Of a stretch of 64,000 nt of DNA, positions 9,154 to 17,571 are shown piece after piece (within the stretch, counting starts at the first letter, position 1; every line of letters begins with the position of its first letter). The translations under genes were made by a program, and so were the position numbers. The stretch comes from Nocardioides sp. Its GTDB lineage: Bacteria; Actinomycetota; Actinomycetes; Propionibacteriales; Nocardioidaceae. Location of the stretch: contig JAUYLL010000125.1 of the NCBI GenBank assembly GCA_030698375.1, positions 80,118 through 144,117 on the forward strand, in the 5' to 3' direction. The notes under the pieces were generated by a model. That model did no database searches, was not told the DNA's origin, and saw nothing but the letters and a program-made list of their open reading frames with translations.

Positions 9154-10528
9154 CGGCGGCCTCCCGCACCGCCGCGGCGACCGCCGTGTGCACCTCGGGA
9201 TTGAAGACGCTCGGAATGATGTAGTGCGCGTTCAGCTCGTCCGCGGCGACGACGCCGGCGATGGCCCGCGCCGCTGCCAGCAGGAGGACGTCGTCGATGT
9301 CGCGGGCGGCCGCGTCGAGCAGCCCACGGAAGACCCCGGGGAACGCCAGCACGTTGTTGATCTGGTTCGGGTGGTCCGACCGACCTGTCGCGACGACCGC
9401 CGCGTGCTGGTGGGCGAGCACCGGGTCGACCTCGGGGTCGGGGTTGGCCAGGGCGAAGACGATGGCGTCCTCGGCCATCGCCGCGATGTCGTCACTGTCC
9501 AGGACGTTCGGAGCGGAGACACCGATGAAGACGTCCGCGCCCCGCACGGCCTCCTTCAGCGTGCCGCGCAGCCCGCCACGGTTGGTGTGCTCGGCGTGCC
9601 AGCGCAGCGACTCGTGCAGGTGCTCGCGCTCACCGTGGATCACGCCATCGATGTCGGCGACGACGACGTCACCGACGCCGGCGGTGAGCAGCAGGCGCAG
9701 GATGGCCGTCCCCGCGGCACCGGCGCCGGACATCACGACCCGGACGTCGGCGACGTCCTTGCCGACCACCCGGAGGGCGTTCTCGAGCGCGGCGAGGACG
9801 ACGATCGCAGTGCCGTGCTGGTCGTCGTGGAAGACCGGGATGTCGAGGACCTCGCGCAGGCGCGCCTCGACCTCGAAACAGCGTGGCGCCGAGATGTCCT
9901 CCAGGTTGATGCCCGCGAACCCGGGAGCGATCGCCCGGACGATCTCCACGATCGAGTCGGTGTCCTGGGTGTCCAGGCACAGCGGCCAGGCGTCGATGCC
10001 ACCGAAGCGCTTGAAGAGCGCGGCCTTGCCCTCCATCACCGGCAGCGCCGCCGCGGCGCCGATGTTGCCCAGCCCCAGCACCGCCGACCCTTCGGTGACC
10101 ACCGCGACCGTGTTGCGCTTGATGGTCAGGCGTCGGGCGTCCTCGGGGTTCTCCGCGATCGCCTGGCAGACCCGCGCGACGCCCGGGGTATAGACCATCG
10201 AGAGGTCGTCGCGGTTGCGGATCGGGTGCTTGCCGGACATCTCGATGGTGCCGCCGAGGTGCATGAGGAAGGTGCGGTCCGAGACCTTGCCGACGATGAC
10301 GCCCTCGACCTCGCCCAGCGCCTCGACGATCCGCTCGGCGTGACCGGGGTCGGAGGCGGCACAGGTGAGGTCGATCTGCAGTCGGTCGTGCCCGGACGCG
10401 GACACGTCGAGGGCGGTCACGATGCCCCCCGCGCGCTCCACAGCGCCGGTCAGGTGGCTGACGGCCGCGCCGCCCGCTGGCACGTCGAGGCGGACGGTGA
10501 TCGAGTTCGAGATGCTGGGTGCGGCCAC
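9146..10528 (-). CDS. NAD-dependent malic enzyme with N-terminal ACT domain
   Basis: A 460-aa enzyme catalysing oxidative decarboxylation of malate to pyruvate. Residues about 1-85 form an ACT domain (SITVRLDVPAGGAAVSHL; DRLQIDLTC), a likely allosteric module. The malic domain follows with MVYTPGVARVC (catalytic Tyr), NTVAVVTEGSAVLGLGNIG and the catalytic Lys in MEGKAALFKRF, the metal-binding INLEDISAPRCFEVE and FHDDQHGTA, then the Rossmann fold VVMSGAGAAGTA. GTG at 10528 (VAAPSISNSI) is favoured because ACT begins right there. Divergent from a TetR gene 61 bp away. Confidence 0.93.
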   Translation of the reverse strand: MAAPSISNSITVRLDVPAGGAAVSHLTGAVERAGGIVTALDVSASGHDRLQIDLTCAASDPGHAERIVEALGEVEGVIVGKVSDRTFLMHLGGTIEMSGKHPIRNRDDLSMVYTPGVARVCQAIAENPEDARRLTIKRNTVAVVTEGSAVLGLGNIGAAAALPVMEGKAALFKRFGGIDAWPLCLDTQDTDSIVEIVRAIAPGFAGINLEDISAPRCFEVEARLREVLDIPVFHDDQHGTAIVVLAALENALRVVGKDVADVRVVMSGAGAAGTAILRLLLTAGVGDVVVADIDGVIHGEREHLHESLRWHAEHTNRGGLRGTLKEAVRGADVFIGVSAPNVLDSDDIAAMAEDAIVFALANPDPEVDPVLAHQHAAVVATGRSDHPNQINNVLAFPGVFRGLLDAAARDIDDVLLLAAARAIAGVVAADELNAHYIIPSVFNPEVHTAVAAAVREAAGG

Positions 10529-10589
10529 CCGCCCATCCTCACACCTCGGACTCCGGCTGCCGAGACCTCTGCGCACCTATGCTCACGAG

Positions 10590-11273
10590 GTGACGGGCGC
10601 GAGCAGGCGGCAGCAGTACTCCGCCTCGACCAGGCGTGCCCTCGTCGACGTCGCCGCCGACCTCTTCACCGAGCACGGGTACGCCGGCACCAGCCTGGAC
10701 GCGATCGTCGGTGGCGCGCAGGTGACCAAGGGTGCGCTCTACCACCACTTCAGTGGCAAGCAGGCCCTCTTCGCGGCAGTCTTCGAGAAGACCGAGAAGG
10801 ACGCCGCCGCCGTCATCGGCAAGGCCCTGCGCACCCCCGCCGACCCGTGGGAGCGGGCCACCGCCGGTCTGCGCGCGTTCCTGGACGTCGTCCAGGAGCC
10901 GGCGTACCGACGCATCGTGATCCAGGAGGGCCCGGCCGTGCTGGGCTACGCGCGGTTCCGTGAGCAGGAGGAGCGCAGCACCTTCCTCCTCGTGCAGGAC
11001 CTCGTCTCCTCGGTCTTCTCCTCCGCCGACGTCGCGCTGGGCGAGCCGATGACCGAGATCGTGAGCCGGATCTTCTTCGGCGCGATGTCCTCGGCCGGCG
11101 AGTCGGTCGCCGACGCCGAGGACGCCCGACTGGCGAGCGCCCGCGTCGAGGCGGCGATCGCCTACCTCATCGCGGCGATCCGCACCCTCGCCGAGTCCGG
11201 CGTCGGCCTCGAGGACCCCGCGCAGGCCGGAGGGCCGCCAGGACCCCCCGGATCCCCCGGATCCCCTGCCTAG
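10590..11273 (+). CDS. TetR family transcriptional regulator
   Basis: A 227-aa regulator. The N-terminal HTH is classic: RRALVDVAADLFTEHGY, TSLDAIVGGAQVTKGALYHHF, KQALFAAVFEKTE. The ligand domain resembles the TetR_C family seen with VQEPAYRRIVIQEGPAVLGY. The C-terminus is an unusual Gly/Pro-rich tail (PGPPGSPGSPA). Start GTG at 10590. Its stop codon TAG forms a shared CTAG with the convergent DUF3048 gene stop. The divergent malic enzyme gene is a candidate target. Confidence 0.9.
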   Translation: MTGASRRQQYSASTRRALVDVAADLFTEHGYAGTSLDAIVGGAQVTKGALYHHFSGKQALFAAVFEKTEKDAAAVIGKALRTPADPWERATAGLRAFLDVVQEPAYRRIVIQEGPAVLGYARFREQEERSTFLLVQDLVSSVFSSADVALGEPMTEIVSRIFFGAMSSAGESVADAEDARLASARVEAAIAYLIAAIRTLAESGVGLEDPAQAGGPPGPPGSPGSPA

Positions 11274-12280
11274 AAGCGGACGTCCCCGCTGCCGGTCGGC
11301 ACCAGGCCCATCCACACCTTGCCGGGCGGCAGCGTCAGCGGGCCCTTCTTCGTGCGCAGCTCGATCGGGGTGGCCGGACCACCCTTCTTCCACGTCCCGC
11401 GGACGACCTCGCCACCGTGGAAGACCAGCGCCTGGCCCCGTCCCTGGAGCTTGGTCTCCGGCACCGGGTTGCCACCCGGGTCGCGGTAGCCCGCATCGCC
11501 CACACGCACGCGCAGCACGAGCAGGGTGTCGGGCCGGAAGGCGTCACCGTCGGCGGAGAACCCCGAGGTGGTGGTCCAGCCACCGCGGGCGAAGGACCAG
11601 CTGGTGGTGCGGCTCGGGGAGAACTGCGCATCGACGGAGGTCGCCTTGCGGCCGCTGAACTTCTCCCCCTCCTCGCTCCACGGGAGGTAGGCCGGCGCCG
11701 TGGCGGGCTCGACCTCCTTGGCGAGGGTGCGCAGGTTCATCATCAGGTTGTACGGCGCACTGCGGTCCCCGGCGCGCGAGTAGCCCGGGCCGCCCTCGGT
11801 GACCGTGCGGATCTTGGCCTGGCGGAGCCGGTTCACGGTCGCCGGGGCACCGCCACTGGCCACGAGCACGCCGTCGGTGGGCTTGACGACCCCGATGTCG
11901 GTGGCGCGCGAGGAGCGCACCGGGCCGACGACGCGGGGCAGCTTGGAGTGGAAGAACGCCGCGAGGCGGGTCGCCCCGCCCTCGACCAGCTCCTCGGCGA
12001 CGAGGTCAGCCGACCCGAGCCCGACCTGCGGCGCGGACGCGGTGGAGTTGTCGACCTTGACGACCATTACCGGGCGCTTGGGAAGCTCACCGTCGACGGG
12101 AAGCCCGGTCAGCGGCCACTGGGCGGTCAGCGTGGTGCCGTCCTCGGTCTCCTGGGCCTCGGGCTCCTCCGCGGGCTCGTTGCTGCCGCACGCGGCGAGG
12201 ACCAGCGTGGCGGCGACGGAGCCAACACCCAGCGCGAGCGCGCGGGAGGCGCGGCGGGGACGAGCAGGACGAGCACGCAT
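11270..12280 (-). CDS. DUF3048 domain lipoprotein (YerB-like)
   Basis: A 336-aa lipoprotein. ATG at 12280 has a strong GAGGAG ribosome site; the signal peptide RARPARPRRASRA then ALALGVGSVAATLVLAAC ends in lipobox Cys about residue 31. The DUF3048 N-terminal domain (WPLTGLPVDGE; RPVMVVKVDNSTASAPQVGL; VRSSRATDI) and C-terminal domain (PYNLMMNLRTL; GKVWMGLVPTG) are complete. The protein is anchored outside the membrane; function is unknown, although the family is often found with envelope genes. It converges with the TetR gene, sharing a CTAG stop. Confidence 0.9.
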   Translation of the reverse strand: MRARPARPRRASRALALGVGSVAATLVLAACGSNEPAEEPEAQETEDGTTLTAQWPLTGLPVDGELPKRPVMVVKVDNSTASAPQVGLGSADLVAEELVEGGATRLAAFFHSKLPRVVGPVRSSRATDIGVVKPTDGVLVASGGAPATVNRLRQAKIRTVTEGGPGYSRAGDRSAPYNLMMNLRTLAKEVEPATAPAYLPWSEEGEKFSGRKATSVDAQFSPSRTTSWSFARGGWTTTSGFSADGDAFRPDTLLVLRVRVGDAGYRDPGGNPVPETKLQGRGQALVFHGGEVVRGTWKKGGPATPIELRTKKGPLTLPPGKVWMGLVPTGSGDVRF

Positions 12281-12335
12281 GGAGGATCTCCTCAGGTCGG
12301 GAGGGAAGGTCACCGGGGGGGGCAAGTGTGACGCA

Positions 12336-12363
12336 GGGCCGCCTCCTGGTGAGGAGGCGGCCC
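12336..12363. terminator. GC-rich hairpin, likely terminator of the NlpC/P60 gene
   Basis: An 11-bp perfect stem, GGGCCGCCTCC and its complement, with a 6-base loop TGGTGA lies between the end of the NlpC/P60 gene (12398) and the start of the DUF3048 gene. There is no U-tract, which is common for actinobacterial terminators. Confidence 0.65.
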
Positions 12364-12397
12364 CGGGTGGCGCGTCGGGCCCGGCGCGGGGCCAGGC

Positions 12398-12907
12398 TCA
12401 GAGGCGGTGCCGGACGGTGCCGGCGAACCAGTTGTTGGCCCAGATCGGCGCGCGGTGGACACGCTTGCCGCCGTACGGGGCGTGGATGATGAAGCGCTTG
12501 CCGGTCTTCTTGTTGCGACCGCCGTACACGCCCATGTGGTAGACGCTGCCGTTGTTGTGGAAGAAGACGAAGTCGCCGCGCTTCATCTGCTTGCGGGGGA
12601 TGCGCTTGGCGAAGTTCGCCTGCTGGCGCGAGGTGCGCGGGATGTTGCGGAACCCTGCGCGCTTGAAGGCGAAGTAGGTCAGACCGGAGCAGTCGAACCG
12701 GTCCGGACCGGCGGAGCCGTAGTTGTAGGGGTCGCCCTTCTGGTTGGCGGTGATCTTGACGGCCTTCTTCAGCTTGTCGGTGTTGGCCTCGGCGGCCGGT
12801 GCGGCGAACGAGCCGCTGCTGAAGATCAGCGCCGCGACGATGGCGAAGACCATGAGGATGCTGCGGCCCCGCGCGATGGGCAGGGCAGGCAGGACGGACG
12901 TAGGCAT
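12398..12907 (-). CDS. Secreted NlpC/P60 peptidoglycan hydrolase
   Basis: A 169-aa cell-wall hydrolase. ATG at 12907 gives a signal peptide with hydrophobic ILMVFAIVAALIFSSGSF ending at about AAPAAEA. The catalytic Cys is in FDCSGLTYFAF, the first His in VYHMGVYGG, and the third polar residue in IIHAPYGG. The family cleaves the D-Glu/meso-DAP bond or similar in stem peptides. The domain is minimal, with no SH3 or LysM anchor. A putative c-di-AMP riboswitch occupies its 5' leader, which fits known control of actinobacterial wall hydrolases by this second messenger. Confidence 0.92.
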   Translation of the reverse strand: MPTSVLPALPIARGRSILMVFAIVAALIFSSGSFAAPAAEANTDKLKKAVKITANQKGDPYNYGSAGPDRFDCSGLTYFAFKRAGFRNIPRTSRQQANFAKRIPRKQMKRGDFVFFHNNGSVYHMGVYGGRNKKTGKRFIIHAPYGGKRVHRAPIWANNWFAGTVRHRL

Positions 12908-12921
12908 GAGTGTTCCTCTCC

Positions 12922-13100
12922 CACGCCTGTGAGGTGAGCTGTCGGGTTGGAGCTGGAAAGGTGCTCCGCCGCATGTCGCGGCTTCACCCCGAGTGGCCGG
13001 CTGGATACCGGTCACGTAGTGAGTTGGGTCCCCCACTCCTGCCCTGGTGTGTGTGGCTGACAGGGACCAGCATTCGGTCGGGCAGGACTCGGCGTGACCG
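12922..13100 (-). promoter_or_regulatory. c-di-AMP riboswitch (ydaO/yuaA type)
   Basis: Read on the minus strand, the leader of the NlpC/P60 gene contains the conserved ydaO blocks in order: ACGCCGAGTCCTGCC near the 5' end, GGGGGACCCAACTC, CGGGGTGAAGCC, and the 3' block AACCCGACAGCTCACC followed by TCACAGGC. This riboswitch binds cyclic di-AMP and in actinobacteria typically turns off cell-wall hydrolase (Rpf, NlpC/P60) genes. About 15 bases separate its 3' end from the start codon. A covariance-model search would confirm it; the consensus match and gene context make it likely. Confidence 0.85.
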
Positions 13101-13297
13101 CGCTGGCTGTTGACTTGTGAGGCTCCGCTGGACGGGCCCCGGAGAGGCTAGACAGATCCCGCAGGGATACGAAAGCCCGTCGGACACCTGTCCAGGTGGT
13201 CCCGATCACCCCGGGGCACCGGGCTGAGCGTGGATCGGCCCGCGAACCGCACCCCTGACGTGACACACCTCACGTCGCGCGGCACCGCACGACCCGT

Positions 13298-14053
13298 TTA
13301 GAGGGTGCGCCCGCCGTCCACATAGAGGGTCTGCCCGGTGACGTACGACGCCTCGTCGCTGGCCAGGAACGTCACGGCTGCGGCGATGTCCTCGACCTGT
13401 CCGACGCGGCGCACGGGGTTCGCCTCGGCGTTCATCGCGCGGAACTCGTCGACGTCCATCTTCAGCCGGCGCGCGGTGTCGTCGGTCATCTCCGTGACGA
13501 CGAACCCGGGGGCAACCGCGTTGGCGTTGACGCCGAAGGGGCCGAGCTCGATCGCCAGGGTGCGGGTGAAGCCCTGGATGCCCATCTTGGCCGCGGAGTA
13601 GTTCGCCTGGCCGCGGGAGCCCAGCGCGGAGATGCTCGACAGGTTCACGACCTTGCCGTACTTCTGCTCGACGAAGTGCTTCTGGACGGCCTTCGTCATG
13701 AGGAAGGCACCCTTGAGGTGCACTCCCATGACGGCGTCCCAGTCGCCCTCGGTCATCTTGAACAGCAGGTTGTCGCGGGTGATGCCGGCGTTGTTGACCA
13801 GCACGTGCACGCCGCCGAGCTCCTCGACCACGCGCTCCACCGCCGCGTCCACCGACGCGGCGTCGGAGACGTCGCACCCGATGCCGATCGCCTTCGTCGC
13901 GCCGAGGTCGGCGGCCGCCGCGGCTGCCTGGCCCTCGTCGAGGTCGAGCACCGCGACCGCGGCACCCTCCTCCGCGAACCGGCGGGCGGTGGCCGCCCCG
14001 ATGCCACGGGCCGCGCCCGTCACGATCACTACACGTCCCTCGAATCGACTCAT
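13298..14053 (-). CDS. SDR oxidoreductase, 3-oxoacyl-ACP reductase FabG-like
   Basis: A 251-aa short-chain dehydrogenase. Nucleotide motif TGAARGIG at residues 12-19, NNAG at about 89-92, catalytic Ser in LSSISALGSRG, and YSAAK catalytic Tyr/Lys. Length and the GFVVTEMT and YVTGQTLYVDGG segments match FabG-type reductases, which reduce 3-oxoacyl thioesters with NADPH. Many such proteins act on other substrates, and there are no fatty-acid synthesis neighbours here, so the substrate is open. Confidence 0.9.
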   Translation of the reverse strand: MSRFEGRVVIVTGAARGIGAATARRFAEEGAAVAVLDLDEGQAAAAAADLGATKAIGIGCDVSDAASVDAAVERVVEELGGVHVLVNNAGITRDNLLFKMTEGDWDAVMGVHLKGAFLMTKAVQKHFVEQKYGKVVNLSSISALGSRGQANYSAAKMGIQGFTRTLAIELGPFGVNANAVAPGFVVTEMTDDTARRLKMDVDEFRAMNAEANPVRRVGQVEDIAAAVTFLASDEASYVTGQTLYVDGGRTL

Positions 14054-14127
14054 GAGGCGAACTGTAGCGACGTGCTCGGACGCGGCCCGTGGACCGCCGT
14101 CGTCCGGGACGGACCCGGAAGATCAGG

Positions 14128-14658
14128 TCAGGCGCGCACCTGCTGCGGCGTGCCGGCGTTGGCCACGCGGTTCTCGGCACCGATCATCCAGGCCAGCTGC
14201 TCGAGACGCTCGAGGACCACGTGAAGGATGTCGGCGGTCGTCGGGTCCTCGGCGTCCACGTGGTCGTGGATCGCCCGGGCGGTGCCGGCGGTCGCGTAGA
14301 GCGCGGCGACGATGAGGTCCACGCACTCGGCGGTGTCGACCTCGGTGGCCGGGAAAGGCTCGAGGCTTGACTGCTCCGCGACGGTCGCGGCACGACCGTC
14401 GGGAATCACGTGGACCGCGCGCATCCGCTCGGCAACCTGGTCGGAGAACTCCCGGGCCGCGTCGACGACCTCGTCGAGGACCAGGTGCAGGTCGCGGAAG
14501 TTCTTGCCGACAACGTTCCAGTGGGCCTGCTTGCCCTGCAGGTGCAGGTCGATGAGGTCGACGTGCAGCCGCTGCAGGTGCACGGCGTACTGCCGGGAGG
14601 CGGTGAAGGCCGGGATCGGCGCGGAGGTGGTGCTGGACTTCGTGGCCGTGGTGGTCAT
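14128..14658 (-). CDS. dps: Dps-family ferritin-like DNA-protection protein
   Basis: A 176-aa protein forming dodecameric cages that oxidise Fe(II) with peroxide and protect DNA. The ferroxidase ligands at the subunit interface are visible: His46 in KQAHWNVVG, His58 and Asp62 in FRDLHLVLDEVVD. The N-terminal tail TTTATKSSTTSAP is short and Lys/Thr-rich; a C-terminal tail follows LAWMIGAENRV. Start ATG at 14658. A perfect palindrome just upstream (14701-14721) suggests repression by an iron- or peroxide-sensing regulator. Confidence 0.94.
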   Translation of the reverse strand: MTTTATKSSTTSAPIPAFTASRQYAVHLQRLHVDLIDLHLQGKQAHWNVVGKNFRDLHLVLDEVVDAAREFSDQVAERMRAVHVIPDGRAATVAEQSSLEPFPATEVDTAECVDLIVAALYATAGTARAIHDHVDAEDPTTADILHVVLERLEQLAWMIGAENRVANAGTPQQVRA

Positions 14659-14700
14659 CGAGACATCACTCCTTCGGTGTCGATGACAGCCTACCCGCTC

Positions 14701-14721
14701 TTTCTGGACTCAATCCAGAAA
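14701..14721. promoter_or_regulatory. Palindromic operator candidate upstream of dps
   Basis: A perfect inverted repeat, TTTCTGGA, 5-base spacer CTCAA, TCCAGAAA, lies 43 bp upstream of the dps start codon, in an AT-richer stretch that would hold the promoter. The symmetry and position are those of a dimeric repressor site. Candidate binders are Fur/PerR-family proteins, but the sequence alone does not decide. Confidence 0.6.
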
Positions 14722-14734
14722 AGGAAGCCTTGCC

Positions 14735-15154
14735 TCACCCCTCCGACAGCGCCCGGCGCAGCCGCGCGGCATGCTGCTCGGCCTCGCCCTCGGCGTACTT
14801 CGTGCGGGGCCAGAAGAATCCCCGCAGGCCGTCGCCCTTCGTGCGGGGGACCACGTGCAGGTGCAGGTGCGGCACCGACTGGCTGACGGTGTTGTTGATC
14901 GCCACGAAGGACCCCTGGGCTCCGAGCCCCTCGACCACAGCGCTCGCGAGCCGCTGGCCGGCCTCGAGGAACGGGTCGCGCAGGCGCGCAGGGAGCTCCG
15001 GAAGGGTCATCACGTGCTCGCGCGGCACCAGCAGCACGTGGCCGCGGAAGACGGGGCGGACGTCGAGGAAGGCCACGACGTCCGGCTCGTCGAGCACCAC
15101 CTGAGCCGCCTCCTCCCCCGCGACGATGCGGCAGAAGAGGCAGGGCTGGTCCAT
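14735..15154 (-). CDS. HIT family nucleotide hydrolase/transferase
   Basis: A 139-aa histidine-triad protein. CLFCRIVAGE at the N-terminus is the zinc-binding part of the Hint/HIT fold, FRGHVLLVPREHV follows, and the catalytic triad HLHLHVVPR is at about residues 95-103. HIT proteins hydrolyse nucleoside phosphoramidates or Ap4A-type dinucleotides. Start ATG at 15154. It is divergent from the cyclase-fold gene (15200), sharing a 45-bp promoter region. Confidence 0.92.
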   Translation of the reverse strand: MDQPCLFCRIVAGEEAAQVVLDEPDVVAFLDVRPVFRGHVLLVPREHVMTLPELPARLRDPFLEAGQRLASAVVEGLGAQGSFVAINNTVSQSVPHLHLHVVPRTKGDGLRGFFWPRTKYAEGEAEQHAARLRRALSEG

Positions 15155-15199
15155 GGCCGGAGTCTGGCAGAGCGGCCGGGCCCGCACTACGCTGCCGAG

Positions 15200-16177
15200 A
15201 TGCCGGGGACCGACCTCACCGACTGGCTGCTCGACACCGACCCCGCCCTGCGGTGGCAGGTCGAGCGCGACCTCGTCGGGGCTCCCGCCGAGGTGTGGTC
15301 CGCGACGCGGGACCGGGTGGCGACCGAGGGCTACGGAGCACGGCTGCTCGCCCTGCAGGACGCCGATGGCCAGTGGGCGGGCGGCGCGTTCTTCCCCGCC
15401 GACTTCGACCCCGAGAGCCCCGAGGCGCAGGAGGGCCAGCCCTGGACAGCCACCACCTGGAGCCTGAGCTCGCTGCGTGAGTGGGGCGTCGACGCGCGCG
15501 TCCTCGCCGACACCGCCGAGAGGCTCGAGCAGCACTGCCGCTGGGAGTACGACGACCTGCCGTACTGGGGCGGGGAGGTCGACGTCTGCATCAACTCCTG
15601 GACGCTGTCGAACGGGTTGTGGCTCGGGGCGGACGTCGACAGTCTCGTCGACTGGTTCCTCGACCACCGGCTGGCCGACGGCGGCTGGAACTGCGAGTGG
15701 ATCGAGGGGTCGACCCGGTCGTCGTTCCACTCGACGCTGAACGCCCTGCGGGGCCTTCTCGACTACCAGCTCGCGACCGGGGACGCCGAGCGGGTGCTCG
15801 AGGCCCGCCGCTGCGGGGAGGAGTACCTGCTGGCGCGCAACCTGCACCGGCGGCTCTCGACCGGGCAGACCGTCGCCGAGTGGGCGGTGCGCTTCGCCTA
15901 CCCGTTCCGTTGGTCCTACAACGTTCTCAACGCCCTCGACTACTTCCGTGCCGCTGCGCTGGCCGGCGGGAGCCCACCCGACCCGCGGCTGGGCGAGGGA
16001 GTCGCCATCCTCCGCGAGCAGCGCCAGCCGGACGGCACCTGGATCCAGGCCCGGCGTCATCCGGGCCGCGTCTGGTTCCCGGTGGACGTCGACGCCGGCG
16101 AGCCCTCGCCCTGGCTGACCTTCACCGCGTTGCGCGTGCTCTCCTGGTGGGACGCGCGCCAGGCGGTGGGCCGCTGA
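15200..16177 (+). CDS. Terpene cyclase/prenyltransferase-fold (squalene cyclase-like) protein
   Basis: A 325-aa protein rich in QW-like motifs typical of alpha/alpha-toroid folds: LLALQDADGQWAGG, LDHRLADGGWNCEW, LREQRQPDGTWIQ. True squalene-hopene cyclases are about twice as long and carry DxDD; that motif is absent here, so this is probably not a cyclase but a single-toroid relative of unknown substrate. The N-terminal DWLLDTDPALRWQVERDL is a conserved start of this actinobacterial subfamily. Start ATG at 15200; about 30 bp before the phosphatase gene, so co-transcription is likely. Confidence 0.75.
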   Translation: MPGTDLTDWLLDTDPALRWQVERDLVGAPAEVWSATRDRVATEGYGARLLALQDADGQWAGGAFFPADFDPESPEAQEGQPWTATTWSLSSLREWGVDARVLADTAERLEQHCRWEYDDLPYWGGEVDVCINSWTLSNGLWLGADVDSLVDWFLDHRLADGGWNCEWIEGSTRSSFHSTLNALRGLLDYQLATGDAERVLEARRCGEEYLLARNLHRRLSTGQTVAEWAVRFAYPFRWSYNVLNALDYFRAAALAGGSPPDPRLGEGVAILREQRQPDGTWIQARRHPGRVWFPVDVDAGEPSPWLTFTALRVLSWWDARQAVGR

Positions 16178-16206
16178 CACCACGACACCTGCGTAGGGTC
16201 CCCCTT

Positions 16207-17526
16207 GTGACCCCCGACGACGCATCGAACTGGCTGGCCGGGCTCGAGAGCGGTCTGGACCAGCTCGTCCACGCGTCCCACGTCGCATCACCCGACGAGC
16301 TCCCCCATCTGGTGTCCGAGGCGGCCCGGCTGTTCGGTGGCGAGGACGTCACGATCTACCTCGCTGACCTGCAGCAGCGAGTCCTGGTCCCGTTTCGACG
16401 TACCGGCGGGCCCGACCCCGACGACGAGTTCCCCGCCCTCGGGATCGACGCCACCCTCGCTGGCCGCGCGTACCAGCTCATGCAGTGGCTCACCCAGGCC
16501 GGGACCAGCGACGGCGACTCCGACAGCGTCCGGCTATGGGTGCCGCTCATCGACGGCACCGAGCGCCTGGGCGTGCTCGGCCTGACCCTCGCCGACGCGG
16601 CGCTCGACGACGAGACCGGCGTCGCGCCACTGCGCCGGTTCGTCTCGGTGGTCGCCGAGTTGGTGATGTCGAAGACGATGTACGGCGACAGCATCGTGCG
16701 GGCGCGGCGTACGAGCCCGATGGCGCTTGCTGGTGAGATCCAGTGGTCGCTGCTCCCGCCGCTGACGTTCGCGAACCGTTCGGTCACCATCGCCGGCGCC
16801 CTGGAGCCGGCCTACGAGGTCGCCGGCGACTCCCTCGACTACGCGGTGGACACCGGCACCGCGCAGTTCGCGGTCTTCGACGGCATGGGCCACAGCATCG
16901 TGAGCGCCCAGCTCATCAGCCTCGTGGTCGCCGCCTACCGCAACGCCCGCCGCGGCGGTCAGTCCCTGTCCGAGACCGCGGCCCACATCGAGTCAGCGGT
17001 GAACGAGGTCTTCCGCGTCGAGTCCTTCGCCACCGGGCTGCTGTGCGAGCTGGACACCATCCGCGGGATCTTCACCTGGATCAGCGCAGGCCACCACGAG
17101 CCCCTGCTGCTCCGCGAGGGCCGCCTCGTCCGCCCCCTGGAGGTCGAGCCGCTGCTCCCGCTGGGGCTCAACCACGACCTGGGGCGGACCCACGCCCCCG
17201 TGGTCGGGCTCGAGCAACTGCAGCCCGGCGACATGCTGCTTCTCTACACCGACGGCGTGATCGAGGCACGCTCGCCCGACGGCGACTTCTTCGGCCAGCA
17301 GCGCCTGGTCGACCTGGTGGTGCGCAACCTCGCCACCGGGCTTCCGGCGCCGGAGACGATGCGGCGCGTCACCCACGCGCTGCTCGAGCACCAGGCGGCC
17401 GACCTCGATGACGACGCCACGCTGCTCCTCGTCGAGTGGCACGGCCCCCCGGGCGCGGACGACACGCCGCCGCCCCTCTCGAAGACCGGGGAGCGCGCCC
17501 TGCACCTCGGGCGTCCTGCGCTCTGA
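16207..17526 (+). CDS. SpoIIE-type PP2C protein phosphatase with N-terminal GAF-like domain
   Basis: A 439-aa cytoplasmic signalling protein. Residues about 1-165 look like a GAF-type sensor (LVSEAARLFGGEDVTIYLAD; RLWVPLIDGTERLGVLGL). A linker helix TSPMALAGEIQWSLLPP leads into the PP2C/SpoIIE domain with metal-binding Asp in GDSLDYAVD, FAVFDGMGHS and the C-terminal YTDGVIEARS plus DLDDDATLLLVEW. These phosphatases usually dephosphorylate anti-anti-sigma (STAS) proteins in partner-switching control of SigB/F-type factors; a SigB/F-like gene is present at 41.6 kb, but no STAS or anti-sigma kinase gene is in the window. Confidence 0.9.
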   Translation: MTPDDASNWLAGLESGLDQLVHASHVASPDELPHLVSEAARLFGGEDVTIYLADLQQRVLVPFRRTGGPDPDDEFPALGIDATLAGRAYQLMQWLTQAGTSDGDSDSVRLWVPLIDGTERLGVLGLTLADAALDDETGVAPLRRFVSVVAELVMSKTMYGDSIVRARRTSPMALAGEIQWSLLPPLTFANRSVTIAGALEPAYEVAGDSLDYAVDTGTAQFAVFDGMGHSIVSAQLISLVVAAYRNARRGGQSLSETAAHIESAVNEVFRVESFATGLLCELDTIRGIFTWISAGHHEPLLLREGRLVRPLEVEPLLPLGLNHDLGRTHAPVVGLEQLQPGDMLLLYTDGVIEARSPDGDFFGQQRLVDLVVRNLATGLPAPETMRRVTHALLEHQAADLDDDATLLLVEWHGPPGADDTPPPLSKTGERALHLGRPAL

Positions 17527-17571
17527 CCCCAGCTCTCAGGATCGCGCAGCGACCTGGGCGGAGAGACAGGC

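Noticed and set aside
13110..13297. Possible small RNA or second riboswitch upstream of the c-di-AMP element
   Set aside because: No conserved block or strong hairpin is visible; probably promoter DNA.
15481..16206. Long N-terminal extension of the phosphatase over the cyclase-fold gene
   Set aside because: It would be out-of-frame translation of the cyclase-fold gene; the GAF-like domain starts right after GTG 16207.
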